DNA of 64,000 nt. Origin: Prevotella sp. E9-3. Its GTDB lineage: Bacteria; Bacteroidota; Bacteroidia; Bacteroidales; Bacteroidaceae. The position numbers and the translations under genes were made by a program. This document shows positions 30,175 through 38,882 of the stretch, piece after piece. Below the pieces are notes generated by a model, which was not told where the DNA came from, did no database searches, and worked only from the letters and a program-made list of their open reading frames with translations. Position 1 is the stretch's first letter; every line of letters starts with the position of its first letter. The DNA is taken from the NCBI RefSeq assembly GCF_022024015.1, contig NZ_CP091786.1, positions 2,046,001 to 2,110,000 on the forward strand, read 5' to 3'.

Positions 30175-32865
30175 ATGACGATTGACCCGATAAAGCTCAT
30201 AAAAGAGTTCATTCACGATTATCTACATGATAATTTGGACGAATTAGTTAACTTCCGACTGTATGATCTAAGAGAAGACGAGAAGTATGGTTGTCCCAAT
30301 CGGAAGTTCGATTCGGATGACACTAATATAATGCGTGCAATCTATTGTGTTTTATTCTCCGACGCATGGCAAGGGCTGACAATGGATACACTCGAAGATT
30401 ATACCTTCAGAGGTGATACTATGAACACGTACAATACGATGTTTGGAAGACCATGTAATGATTCGCTTCATCCTGGATTAGATAAGTTCAGCCCGTCTAG
30501 TGAACTTATCACAAAGGTGGAATATTTCCAAAACTGTGTATGTGGCACCATTGGCAATATGTGTGTCCTGCCGAATATTGGGCATAAATACAACGGTGAG
30601 TACGAAACATTGAATACTTACCGAGGATGCCACTATATCTGGCATGACTTCTTCGATCAATTCCTTGTTGCTTTAGAATCCGTGTTGGAGAAAAAAAAAG
30701 ATGCGGACTATCCTCTTCAGAAACATATAATGCTTAATGAGCAGGCTTTTCGCCCTTATATGAATGATGATGGTATTACACGCCTTTCCCAAGCCTTGCT
30801 GTGGGAAGACTACCTTAATAAGGATGGAAAGCCCTTTATATCATCTAAAGGTTTCTTCTATTGGAGGAATTTTGACATGACTGCTGATGATTATTTGCTT
30901 GAAGCGGAACGCTATGTAGATTTTGCTACAAGAGTCATCCGTCATAGAGCAGAAATTATGGTTAAGAAATTAAAGATTAAACTATATATGAAACACAGAA
31001 CAATTGACCCAGTGGCAATTAAAGAGTTGACTTGCTTAGATTTTCATATTCCATCATATCAACGCGGTTACAGATGGACCACGCAACAGGTTAGCGAATT
31101 ACTTGAAGATATTGAAGATTTCTGCGAAAAGGGAGCAAAAGGTATTTACTGCATACAGCCGCTTGTAGTGAAGGAACACGGCACTTCCTGGGACGTGATA
31201 GATGGACAGCAACGACTTACCACCATCAATATCATTCTTTCCTGTTTAAATCAGGAAAAGTATAAGCTGCAATATCAGACAAGGCCCAAAAGTCAGATGT
31301 TCCTCAGCTATATTCTCAATCGTACGGAAGAGGAAGCCAAGGAGAATATCGACTTCTATCACATGATTGAGGCACGTAACTTCATTCTTCGTTGGAAACA
31401 AGGTAAGGATGAAGAGTATATCAAGGAATTCACAAAAATCTTGTTAGACAAGGTTAAATTCATATGGTATGATACGGACACACAAGACCCAATTGAGGTA
31501 TTTACTCGCTTAAACATTGATAAAATACCGCTTACTTCAGCAGAACTCATTAAAGCTATCCTGCTTAACCGTTCTAACTTCCCGTCAGACGATAACTATG
31601 AGAGGATTCGGCTCATACAACAGGATATCGCTTCACAATGGAACGAGATAGAAGCCATGTTACAAAACGATGAATTTTGGCTTTTCTTTCATGATGATAC
31701 TTATACACAAGAAACACGAATTGATTTCATCTTTGAATTGATGTGTAGCCAGCGTGTATTGGGTGAGCCGACAGAGGATATTGGCACCGACCAATCTCGT
31801 GTATTTCGCTATTTTTATGGTTATTTTCACGATTCAAAATACAGCGAAACGACGCTAAAAATTGTTTGGGAAAAGGTTAAGAAAATATATAGTACACTCT
31901 ATGAGTGGTTTACGCATCTTGAACTTTACCACTATATAGGATACTTGATGGCTCGTCCTAAGGAATCCACACGACAGAAAGGAAACCCCGCAGCCCAGCA
32001 AGCACTACTCTTCAAATATCTCACTGAATGGAACAAGCCAGGCATGACTATTGGAAAGTTCAAGGAATATCTCATTGGTGAAATCAACAACACGCTGAAT
32101 GATTGCGCAGACCTTGGAAAGATTTACGAACTGAAAGGTTGCCCGAAGACACAATGTCGACCACTATTGCTCCTACATAATGTAGAATCGGTCATCCAAC
32201 AGGGTCTGATCGTGCAGAAGGAGTATGGTCAGAGTGTCTTTACAAAATTCCCGTTCAATCTTTACAAAAAAGAAAAATGGGATGTAGAACACATTGACTC
32301 CAATACTTCTAATGAACTCACAAGTTTTAATGATCAGAAGGAATGGCTTCTGACAACATACATTATCTCGACTGATGAACAAAGGAAAGACATAAAGAAC
32401 TTCTGTCTTAATATGCAGGACAACGATAATGAGGCAGAGCGTAAGCGTATTTTTGATAAACTGGCACAGGAGATTCTTCCAGAAGGAAATGCTGAAGAAT
32501 ATCTCGACGAAGAAGAAAAAAACATGGTATGGAACTTCACTCTGCTAGACGAAAGTACGAATAGAAGCTACGGAAACGCAATCTTTCCTGCCAAGCGTCG
32601 CACCATCATAGGGAAGGAACAAGGCGTGTATTATCCTATACCTACATTTAATAAGGAAAAAGGCTTTGAGGTTCCCGTGGAGCGCAAAGCCAAGTCTGCC
32701 TTCATTCCACCTTGCACGAAACAGGCATTCATGAAATATTACAGCCCTACATCCGGAAGCATGGTGGCATGGACTAAAAATGATGCCGAAGCTTATCTGA
32801 AGAATATTTATCGTATCTTATCCCAGAAATTCAAAGTTAAAGACTATGTTTCAGACACTATATAA
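30175..32865 (+). CDS. DUF262-DUF1524 (GmrSD-like) protein with unrecognised N-terminal extension
   Basis: 896 residues. The first ~265 residues are not recognised. A DUF262 domain follows, with IPSYQRGYRW from residue 292 and IDGQQRLTT at 342-350, the nucleotide-binding signature of GmrS. A DUF1524-type His-Asn-His region appears at about residue 700 (KWDVEHIDSNTSNEL, His706). GmrSD enzymes are type IV restriction nucleases that cut glucosylated hydroxymethylcytosine DNA and need NTP. The 3' end overlaps the next DUF262 gene by 20 bases, implying coupled translation. Target specificity cannot be inferred. Confidence 0.8.
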   Translation: MTIDPIKLIKEFIHDYLHDNLDELVNFRLYDLREDEKYGCPNRKFDSDDTNIMRAIYCVLFSDAWQGLTMDTLEDYTFRGDTMNTYNTMFGRPCNDSLHPGLDKFSPSSELITKVEYFQNCVCGTIGNMCVLPNIGHKYNGEYETLNTYRGCHYIWHDFFDQFLVALESVLEKKKDADYPLQKHIMLNEQAFRPYMNDDGITRLSQALLWEDYLNKDGKPFISSKGFFYWRNFDMTADDYLLEAERYVDFATRVIRHRAEIMVKKLKIKLYMKHRTIDPVAIKELTCLDFHIPSYQRGYRWTTQQVSELLEDIEDFCEKGAKGIYCIQPLVVKEHGTSWDVIDGQQRLTTINIILSCLNQEKYKLQYQTRPKSQMFLSYILNRTEEEAKENIDFYHMIEARNFILRWKQGKDEEYIKEFTKILLDKVKFIWYDTDTQDPIEVFTRLNIDKIPLTSAELIKAILLNRSNFPSDDNYERIRLIQQDIASQWNEIEAMLQNDEFWLFFHDDTYTQETRIDFIFELMCSQRVLGEPTEDIGTDQSRVFRYFYGYFHDSKYSETTLKIVWEKVKKIYSTLYEWFTHLELYHYIGYLMARPKESTRQKGNPAAQQALLFKYLTEWNKPGMTIGKFKEYLIGEINNTLNDCADLGKIYELKGCPKTQCRPLLLLHNVESVIQQGLIVQKEYGQSVFTKFPFNLYKKEKWDVEHIDSNTSNELTSFNDQKEWLLTTYIISTDEQRKDIKNFCLNMQDNDNEAERKRIFDKLAQEILPEGNAEEYLDEEEKNMVWNFTLLDESTNRSYGNAIFPAKRRTIIGKEQGVYYPIPTFNKEKGFEVPVERKAKSAFIPPCTKQAFMKYYSPTSGSMVAWTKNDAEAYLKNIYRILSQKFKVKDYVSDTI

Positions 32866-35212
32866 TATACTGCGTCAGCAACGCATCGAAATTCCCATTA
32901 TTCAGCGCGATTACGCTCAGGGACGTGAAAATAAGGTGTATCTTCGTGAGCGCTTGCTCGGGAAGATGATTAAGGCTCTGCAAGATAAGTCTGGCAAAGA
33001 TACTTTGAGCCTTGATTTCGTTTATGGCACAAATGAACATGGTGCCATGTGGCCATTGGATGGACAGCAACGTCTAACTACACTGTGGCTACTTCACTGG
33101 TATCTTGCCGTGAGGACAAATAACCTTGCCTCTGCAGAGGGGTGGCTCAGTCAGTTTACTTATGAAACCCGTACAACTTCTCGCGATTTCTGCAAGAGTC
33201 TCTGCAACATGGATACGGAGGCCTTCAATCAGAGTGGCATGAAACTCGTGGATTTCATTAAAGACCAGACATGGTTCTACTCCAAATATAAGCAAGATCC
33301 TACTATACAGGGAATGCTCCGGACGCTGGGAGGAACGAATATCACAAATTCTGAAAACGTGGACATTCAAGATGGTATAGAGGAGTTTCTTGCTGACGAC
33401 AATAACTGTTCTGAGTATTGGGAGCGATTGTTAGCTGACGATTGTCCAATTTACTTTCTCTTCAAGGACATGAAGGATGAGAATCTGCCATTATCGGATG
33501 ATCTTTATATAAAGATGAATGCCAGAGGAAAACAGCTGACGGACTTTGAAAACTTTAAAGCAGATCTTATCGGATATGCTCCAAACGAGGACAAGCCCAA
33601 CGAAAAACTTTTCAATCATAAAACAGCTTCGCTCATTGACAATGAGTGGACGGATGTGTTCTGGAAAGAAGCGAGTTCTAAGGGTATTTTTAAGGTGGAT
33701 GACATATACTATAAGTTCTTGCGCCGCTATTTTCTTGACAGGCTGATTGCCACGACATCCCGTAACGTACAGGAAACGCAACAGATTAATCTGTATCAAG
33801 ACCTCTATAAAGGCAAAGAGAACTATGATGGACTAAAAGGATATGGCGAGGTACTAACATCAGAAACAATTAATTCTTTAGAAAAGCTGTTTGCTCGTTG
33901 GAATGGAGCGAAGATTGCTCCTTATTGGGAAGAAACCGACGTTTTCGCCTTTATTCCAGAATATGTTGTCAAAGAAACAGGCAAAGATGACGAGCCTACA
34001 GTTGTGGAGGTTTCATCTATTAGTCAAAAACAACGGGCTGTATTCCATGCAGTTTGTTGCTATTTTGAATATAATGAGATATTCAACAAAGAACAATTTG
34101 AACAATGGATGCGCTTCGTCTGGAATGTCGTGGAAAACAGCAGCTTGAACAACGAGGAAGCAATGATTGGTGCTATCCGTTTATTTGAAGAACTGCGTCC
34201 CCAAAGTGATAATATCTTGCAATTCCTCGCTTCTGATGAAAAAATACGATCTAGTTTCGCGGCAAAGCAGGTGGAAGAGGAACGCTTCAAGGCTAAACTG
34301 CTATGTGGTAAAAATAGAGAAGAATGGCTAAAACTCATAAGAGAAGCCGAGGAAATGCAGTTCTTTAAAGGAAACATCGCTTGTTTGCTCCGTTATGATA
34401 GCAAGGAATTCGTAGAGGATATTGAATGTTTCAAAGTGAAACTCTTGCATGCAAGTACTTACTTCGATGACAAAGAGGTCAGAAAGGAATATGCGCTGTC
34501 ACTCACAAAAGCTTTAATCCGTATAGCTCATCACTGGGAGCAGCTCGTCGAACAATATATTTATGACACCAGTGCTGATGCATGGAAAGAAAAAATACTT
34601 CATAGCACAAATCCAAATTACTATAAGGAAGTACATACACTCTTGACAGCAGATAACCTTGATGAGCTTGACTTTATAAGCATTGAGGACAGAGAAAGGG
34701 ATTGGGTTAAATCAGCCAATCATATTAAAATGCTATTCGCTGAAAGCAAATTCTTAGAGGAAGAACCATACTATCGTTATGGAAAAATCGTAAGTAATGG
34801 ATCTGAATGGAGGCTTCACTGGACTGCAGGTGTATTGACATTCTTCCCATATAGAAGGAACTATGCCTACTGTTTCGATTGGATTGACACAGATAGTAAC
34901 TACTCTTTCCGTCGAAATATTATGCTGTCGCATCCAAACATAGAAGTTGATTCTGATGTAAATTCATGTAACCAAGGAATATTCTGGAATTGGAGAGTGT
35001 ATTTCAATTACAATGGAAACTCGTTCATGTGGGGATATGACAATATCATATATCTCCTTAATCGAATAAATGAACCCAAGAAAAGAGATTCAAATCATAA
35101 GAACGAAAGAGATGACAAATACTTCTGTATTCACATGAACGAACTGCCTGATATTTCGCAACAAGGACTGCTGATCCGGCTAACACATCTAGCAGAAGAA
35201 GCTTCAATGTGA
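32846..35212 (+). CDS. DUF262 (GmrS-like) protein, partner of the preceding gene
   Basis: 788 residues. DUF262 lies at the very N-terminus (IEIPIIQRDYAQGR) with the signature LDGQQRLTT (Asp72 in it). A region DDLYIKMNARGKQLTDFENF is the second conserved DUF262 block. The remaining ~500 residues are not recognised and no HNH-like His motif is evident, so it may be the NTPase/sensor half of a two-protein system. The start codon lies within the 3' end of the previous gene. The IS element begins 54 bases after its stop. Confidence 0.78.
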   Translation: MFQTLYNILRQQRIEIPIIQRDYAQGRENKVYLRERLLGKMIKALQDKSGKDTLSLDFVYGTNEHGAMWPLDGQQRLTTLWLLHWYLAVRTNNLASAEGWLSQFTYETRTTSRDFCKSLCNMDTEAFNQSGMKLVDFIKDQTWFYSKYKQDPTIQGMLRTLGGTNITNSENVDIQDGIEEFLADDNNCSEYWERLLADDCPIYFLFKDMKDENLPLSDDLYIKMNARGKQLTDFENFKADLIGYAPNEDKPNEKLFNHKTASLIDNEWTDVFWKEASSKGIFKVDDIYYKFLRRYFLDRLIATTSRNVQETQQINLYQDLYKGKENYDGLKGYGEVLTSETINSLEKLFARWNGAKIAPYWEETDVFAFIPEYVVKETGKDDEPTVVEVSSISQKQRAVFHAVCCYFEYNEIFNKEQFEQWMRFVWNVVENSSLNNEEAMIGAIRLFEELRPQSDNILQFLASDEKIRSSFAAKQVEEERFKAKLLCGKNREEWLKLIREAEEMQFFKGNIACLLRYDSKEFVEDIECFKVKLLHASTYFDDKEVRKEYALSLTKALIRIAHHWEQLVEQYIYDTSADAWKEKILHSTNPNYYKEVHTLLTADNLDELDFISIEDRERDWVKSANHIKMLFAESKFLEEEPYYRYGKIVSNGSEWRLHWTAGVLTFFPYRRNYAYCFDWIDTDSNYSFRRNIMLSHPNIEVDSDVNSCNQGIFWNWRVYFNYNGNSFMWGYDNIIYLLNRINEPKKRDSNHKNERDDKYFCIHMNELPDISQQGLLIRLTHLAEEASM

Positions 35213-35265
35213 TTACGATTATCAAGGTGTCTCTTCAATCTAACGATTTTTGTTATAAACAATAT

Positions 35266-36576
35266 CACTAGTGTCCGGTTAATTTTTTCCGAACGTTAAT
35301 TAAATGTTTAAATTTCAATGAGATACAGCGATTTAAAAATTTTCCGATTTGATTTTTTATCTTTGTACTGTCTCATATATAAGATAGCACAGGATATGAA
35401 TGCCGGAAATACTGTATTCTCGCAACTGATGTCTCTCATCCCTGACTACGAGCTCAGGAAATGTATTGACAGATATAGAGGGGATTTTCATGCAAGACGA
35501 TTCACTTGCCGTGACCAGTTCCTTGTCATGAGTTATGCTCAGCTGACCAGCAGCGCAAGCCTCCGTAGCATAGAGGCTCAGTTGACTGCTTTCAACTCCA
35601 AGTTGTATCATGCCGGTCTGAAGGTGATGCCCAAGTCCACTCTCGCCGACATGAACGAGAAGAAGGACTGGCGTATCTATCAGGACTACGCAATGGTACT
35701 TGTCGAGAGGGCTAAAGTCCTGTATAAACATGAATACTATCGGTTGGGCATTGACAATATGGTGTATGCCTTTGACAGCAGTACCATCAACCTGTGTCTG
35801 CAACTCTGTCCATGGGCGAAGTTCCATCATGACAAAGGTGATTTCAAAATGCACACTTTGATTGATGTAAAGAACAACATACCCAACTTCATCATGCTTA
35901 CTCCTGGCAATGTGCATGATACTCAGGCTATGGACAGCTTGCCTGTAGAAGCAGGGGCTTACTATCTGATGGATAAAGGCTATGTGGACTTTGACCGTCT
36001 TTTCCGTCTCTTCCAACAGCAGAAGGCTTACTTTGTAACCAGAGCAAAGGACAACATGAAATATTCCGTATTCGAGGCAAGAGAGGTTGACAGGCAGACT
36101 GGCGTCATCACTGACGAGTCCATCAGTCTTACTGGTCTCTTTACAGCCAAGAAGTACCCTGATTTGTTGCGTCTGGTCGTCTATGAGGACTTTGCGCAGA
36201 ACGTAGCGTATCGATTCCTGACGAATGACTTCACCCTTGAAGCAATTACCATTGCGGAACTGTACCGAGAGCGCTGGACTATCGAAACGTTCTTCAAATG
36301 GATCAAGCAGCACCTGCACATCAAGACGTTCTATGGGACGTCCCAAAATGCAGTCTTCACACAGATATGGATTGCCATCTGTGACTACCTGCTGCTTATT
36401 ATTGCTCTGAAGATGTATCATATCGAACAAAATCTTTACATATTCTCTAATGTCATCGGCCAAGTTCTATTTGAGAGGACTCCGCTGAATGAACTTTTTG
36501 ACAAACCAATTATTAATCAAAATCCGGAAGATGACCGCCAACTTTCGCTTTGGTGAAATTTAACCAGACAGTAGTG
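35266..36576 (+). mobile_element. IS4-family insertion sequence
   Basis: About 1.31 kb. The left end (from 35266) and the reverse complement of the right end (from 36576) agree at 18 of the first 21 positions (CACTAGTGTCCGGTTAATTT versus CACTACTGTCTGGTTAAATT). It encodes one intact transposase with its own promoter (TATCTTTG, 35358-35365). No clear target-site duplication is visible, so the exact ends are approximate. The right end truncates a minus-strand gene. Confidence 0.82.
35396..36556 (+). CDS. IS4-family transposase (DUF4372 + DDE domain)
   Basis: 386 residues from the ATG at 35396, chosen because the promoter TATCTTTG at 35358 lies inside the longer frame. The N-terminus (NTVFSQLMSLIP) is the DUF4372 domain. 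The catalytic DDE triad lies in AFDSSTINLCL, LMDKGYVDF and YRERWTIETFFKWIK. The last contains the IS4-family Y-(2)-R-(3)-E-(6)-K signature at residues 290, 293, 297 and 304. It appears intact and potentially active. Confidence 0.95.
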   Translation: MNAGNTVFSQLMSLIPDYELRKCIDRYRGDFHARRFTCRDQFLVMSYAQLTSSASLRSIEAQLTAFNSKLYHAGLKVMPKSTLADMNEKKDWRIYQDYAMVLVERAKVLYKHEYYRLGIDNMVYAFDSSTINLCLQLCPWAKFHHDKGDFKMHTLIDVKNNIPNFIMLTPGNVHDTQAMDSLPVEAGAYYLMDKGYVDFDRLFRLFQQQKAYFVTRAKDNMKYSVFEAREVDRQTGVITDESISLTGLFTAKKYPDLLRLVVYEDFAQNVAYRFLTNDFTLEAITIAELYRERWTIETFFKWIKQHLHIKTFYGTSQNAVFTQIWIAICDYLLLIIALKMYHIEQNLYIFSNVIGQVLFERTPLNELFDKPIINQNPEDDRQLSLW

Positions 36577-36768
36577 AAGTTGCACATTTTCTTCAAAGTA
36601 TTCATAATGGATGTCAGCGTCCCTGATGGGAGTCGTTATCTGAATGAAACGACTTTGCTGCCATGAGCGAGGACGGCAATATGCATATATCCGTTTTTTA
36701 TTACCATACTTTTCCCTTATGGTATACTTGACGTCATCAACAAGTTCTTGATTAATCCAAACTGACAT
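36574..36768 (-). pseudogene. 5' fragment of a gene cut off by the IS element
   Basis: The frame starts at the ATG at 36768 and gives about 65 native residues ending VQLH before it enters the IS right end. Visible features are RSWQQSRFIQI and ADIHYEYFEENVQLH; similar IHYEY...LH segments occur in restriction-associated or PD-(D/E)XK-like proteins, but the family is not certain. The remainder is not found left of the IS. It lies 49 bases downstream of the AbiE genes and was probably in their operon. Confidence 0.6.
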
Positions 36769-36817
36769 AATATATCATTAATTGAAGTTACTTTTATGTA
36801 AAACAGGATTTGTATTA

Positions 36818-37735
36818 TCAATATAGCAAATCTTTTAGTCGCTCTGCTTCAACCTTCAACTTTTCTGGATTTAGGTCTGCCAGTTTTTGAAGGTTAAGAA
36901 GCTTCCATTTGACAGATGGAAAGTCCTTAAAATAAGCGAACTCATAGTTTTCCCATTCTGGGGCACCATATTCAAAGCTGACCAGGAAGTGGCGGTCGGC
37001 ATCTGTTAAGATGTTATTAACGTCAGATATTAGTTTGGTACGAGTTTCTTCAAATTCTTCGTATGAAAATGGAGAATCGGTCATACCAACAAATTGATTG
37101 GCAAGTGCTTCATGCTGATCAATAAGAGTCGGAGCAAACGATTCATGAATGGGACGGTCACTGCCAAGTAAACAGAAAATGAGACCTTCACGGCAATCCT
37201 TCAGTGGAATAGTCATGTACTTTACATCGAATAGGTCTCGTGGATGTTGACGTGAGAGTGCTGCTGCTACCTTACCTCCATAGAGTTGTGAAATGGGAAC
37301 AATGTCAGCGATGCAATATACTTGAAACTCATCCTGTGCCTTTTCGCATAATGGAAGATGCATTAACTCACCACCTACGATACCTCGTTTTGTTTGGTTT
37401 ACCTCAACCTTGACTTGTTTGCCTCGGTATTCGCAGAGTAATTTGCATGTAGCATAGTTTGGAATGATGTGCATACCTGGGAATGCTTTACGTGCTTTCT
37501 CGCTAATCGATTTCAGATGGAAGTTAATGTCATCAATACTTTTCTTACGGTCAGCTAAAGGAATATAAGTGAGATCAATGTCAACTGAATACCTTGGAAG
37601 ATTCCTTAGAAAGAGATTGATTGCCGTTCCCCCGTGTACAGCAAAAACCTTTTCTTCCATAACCAAAGGTAAAAGACGCAATAGGAGATCTACCTTCTGA
37701 GCATAAACGCTTGATTGTATATCTTGTTTATTCAT
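36818..37735 (-). CDS. AbiEii/AbiGii-family nucleotidyltransferase toxin
   Basis: 305 residues. The nucleotidyltransferase motif GGTAINLFLRNLPRYSVDID contains the G-G-T and D-x-D residues of the fold. PISQLYGGKVAAALSR-HPRDLFDVKYM is the conserved second block (core GGKVAAALSRQHPRDLFDVK). AbiEii toxins transfer nucleotides, in known cases onto tRNA, and cause abortive infection. Its ATG overlaps the antitoxin gene by 8 bases. Length is normal, with no sign of decay. Confidence 0.9.
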   Translation of the reverse strand: MNKQDIQSSVYAQKVDLLLRLLPLVMEEKVFAVHGGTAINLFLRNLPRYSVDIDLTYIPLADRKKSIDDINFHLKSISEKARKAFPGMHIIPNYATCKLLCEYRGKQVKVEVNQTKRGIVGGELMHLPLCEKAQDEFQVYCIADIVPISQLYGGKVAAALSRQHPRDLFDVKYMTIPLKDCREGLIFCLLGSDRPIHESFAPTLIDQHEALANQFVGMTDSPFSYEEFEETRTKLISDVNNILTDADRHFLVSFEYGAPEWENYEFAYFKDFPSVKWKLLNLQKLADLNPEKLKVEAERLKDLLY

Positions 37736-38492
37736 ATTCTGCTAATTCTCTTGGAATTGTGATTTTATATTTTGAGACATAGACACCACCTTTGCACAAT
37801 TGTATTTTAGAAGTGCCAAGGTTTATTCGGCTAACATCAATTGCTTTATACCAAGGATAATTAGCCTTTTCTGCCATATAAAGGAACATTCTTTTGACAG
37901 TCATGTTATTAGTCGTTTCAAGCAATTGCTGAACTATGGTTGGGCGAAGTGCCGTTAATTGCTCCATGATGTAATATAAATCCATGAAGCTATATCTATT
38001 TGGGGCCAATAGAAGACATTCCATGAAAGCAAGTTCTGGTGAAGATGCTTGTACGGTATAATTATTCTGTTTTATTGCTTGTTTCTGGATTAGGCCGAAA
38101 GCCGATGTTGTAAAAAACTCTATTGCCATATCAAACAAATCGCTTTTTGCCCATTGAGGAGTTCTTGGCTCATTGCTGGCTACCATGAGTTGTGGTTTTC
38201 CCATTGGTACAAAATGGTAATAACCGGAAAGCTCAAGAGCAGAGTGGGCTGCTACACGATACTGTTTACCAGTTTGCTCCTGGCAACTTGCTAAAGCTGC
38301 CAATGCTGATAGAGAATCTCCGCTACGATACATAACCCCCTTAGACAAGGATGTCAGCCAGCCAGATTTACGGTACTGCTTCATCAACTGATCAGAATAT
38401 CCCTGCTTCTTTAGTGCCTCGGAAAAAATAATTCCTCCGGGGAGTATATTCATTAGTAACGAGTTGATTTTGCTCTTTGTTTCTACAGCCAT
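37728..38492 (-). CDS. AbiEi-family antitoxin / transcriptional repressor
   Basis: 254 residues. The N-terminal winged helix (GGIIFSEALKKQGYSDQLMK, YRKSGWLTSLSKGVMYRSGD) matches AbiEi, and the C-terminal domain contains SPELAFMECLLLAPN. AbiEi antitoxins neutralise AbiEii as type IV antitoxins and repress their own promoter by binding inverted repeats. A matching palindrome lies at the start of its transcript (38505-38519). Confidence 0.9.
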   Translation of the reverse strand: MAVETKSKINSLLMNILPGGIIFSEALKKQGYSDQLMKQYRKSGWLTSLSKGVMYRSGDSLSALAALASCQEQTGKQYRVAAHSALELSGYYHFVPMGKPQLMVASNEPRTPQWAKSDLFDMAIEFFTTSAFGLIQKQAIKQNNYTVQASSPELAFMECLLLAPNRYSFMDLYYIMEQLTALRPTIVQQLLETTNNMTVKRMFLYMAEKANYPWYKAIDVSRINLGTSKIQLCKGGVYVSKYKITIPRELAEYE

Positions 38493-38504
38493 ATTTTATA
38501 ATAC

Positions 38505-38529
38505 GTTGAATATTTCAACTACAAAGATA
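38505..38529 (-). promoter_or_regulatory. abiE promoter with palindromic operator
   Basis: TATCTTTG on the minus strand (38522-38529) is the -7 box. Immediately downstream 38505-38519 has arms GTTGAA and TTCAAC around three bases, spanning the expected transcript start. This is well placed for autorepression by AbiEi. Confidence 0.6.
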
Positions 38530-38640
38530 TACTATTTCTTTGATAGAACCAAATGTTTGGTTAAAAAATATGCATTATTCTATATTTTCACTTTAGTTAT
38601 AAGTTGAAATGGCTTTGAGATAAGGTTATAATTGTCTTTT

Positions 38641-38703
38641 GGGAAAGTAGGTTTAGTTTACTCCACATTATATATAAAGAGGGATAAACTAAACCTACTT
38701 CCC
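38641..38703. repeat. Long inverted repeat next to the NUDIX fragment
   Basis: Arms 38645-38660 and 38685-38700 are perfectly complementary over 16 bp (AAGTAGGTTTAGTTTA), and GGG/CCC extends the stem past one bulged base. The 24-base loop is A/T-rich. It directly abuts the NUDIX 3' remnant. Confidence 0.75.
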
Positions 38704-38757
38704 CATGCAGATATTATGGCAGATGCCATCGCTGCCTATAACAGTTTCATAAAGTAA
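38704..38757 (+). pseudogene. Remnant of a NUDIX gene 3' end (right copy of direct repeat)
   Basis: Reading from 38704 gives HADIMADAIAAYNSFIK and a stop, clearly like the C-terminus HAEIMADAIRKM of the NUDIX protein at 28137-28574. The first 26 bases match 28521-28546 at 24 positions. Nothing of the rest of a NUDIX gene precedes it; the sequence upstream is the inverted repeat. Confidence 0.65.
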
Positions 38758-38839
38758 GATATATAGTAAAAAATGATAGTGCTAATAACGATATTTCAGC
38801 AAAGCTTCTAGCGTCGTATCAATATCAAATGCTTTAAGA

Positions 38840-38865
38840 AACGGCAGGTCGTGAGGCCTGCCGTT
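38840..38865. terminator. Intrinsic terminator after the VWA gene
   Basis: The stem AACGGCAGG (38840-38848) pairs with CCTGCCGTT (38857-38865) around an eight-base loop. T-rich sequence follows on the minus strand, downstream of the VWA gene stop. Confidence 0.8.
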
Positions 38866-38882
38866 TTGTTAATCTGTTAGTT

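Noticed and set aside
35318..35395. Longer N-terminus for the IS4 transposase
   Set aside because: The promoter box TATCTTTG lies inside it, so translation should start at 35396.
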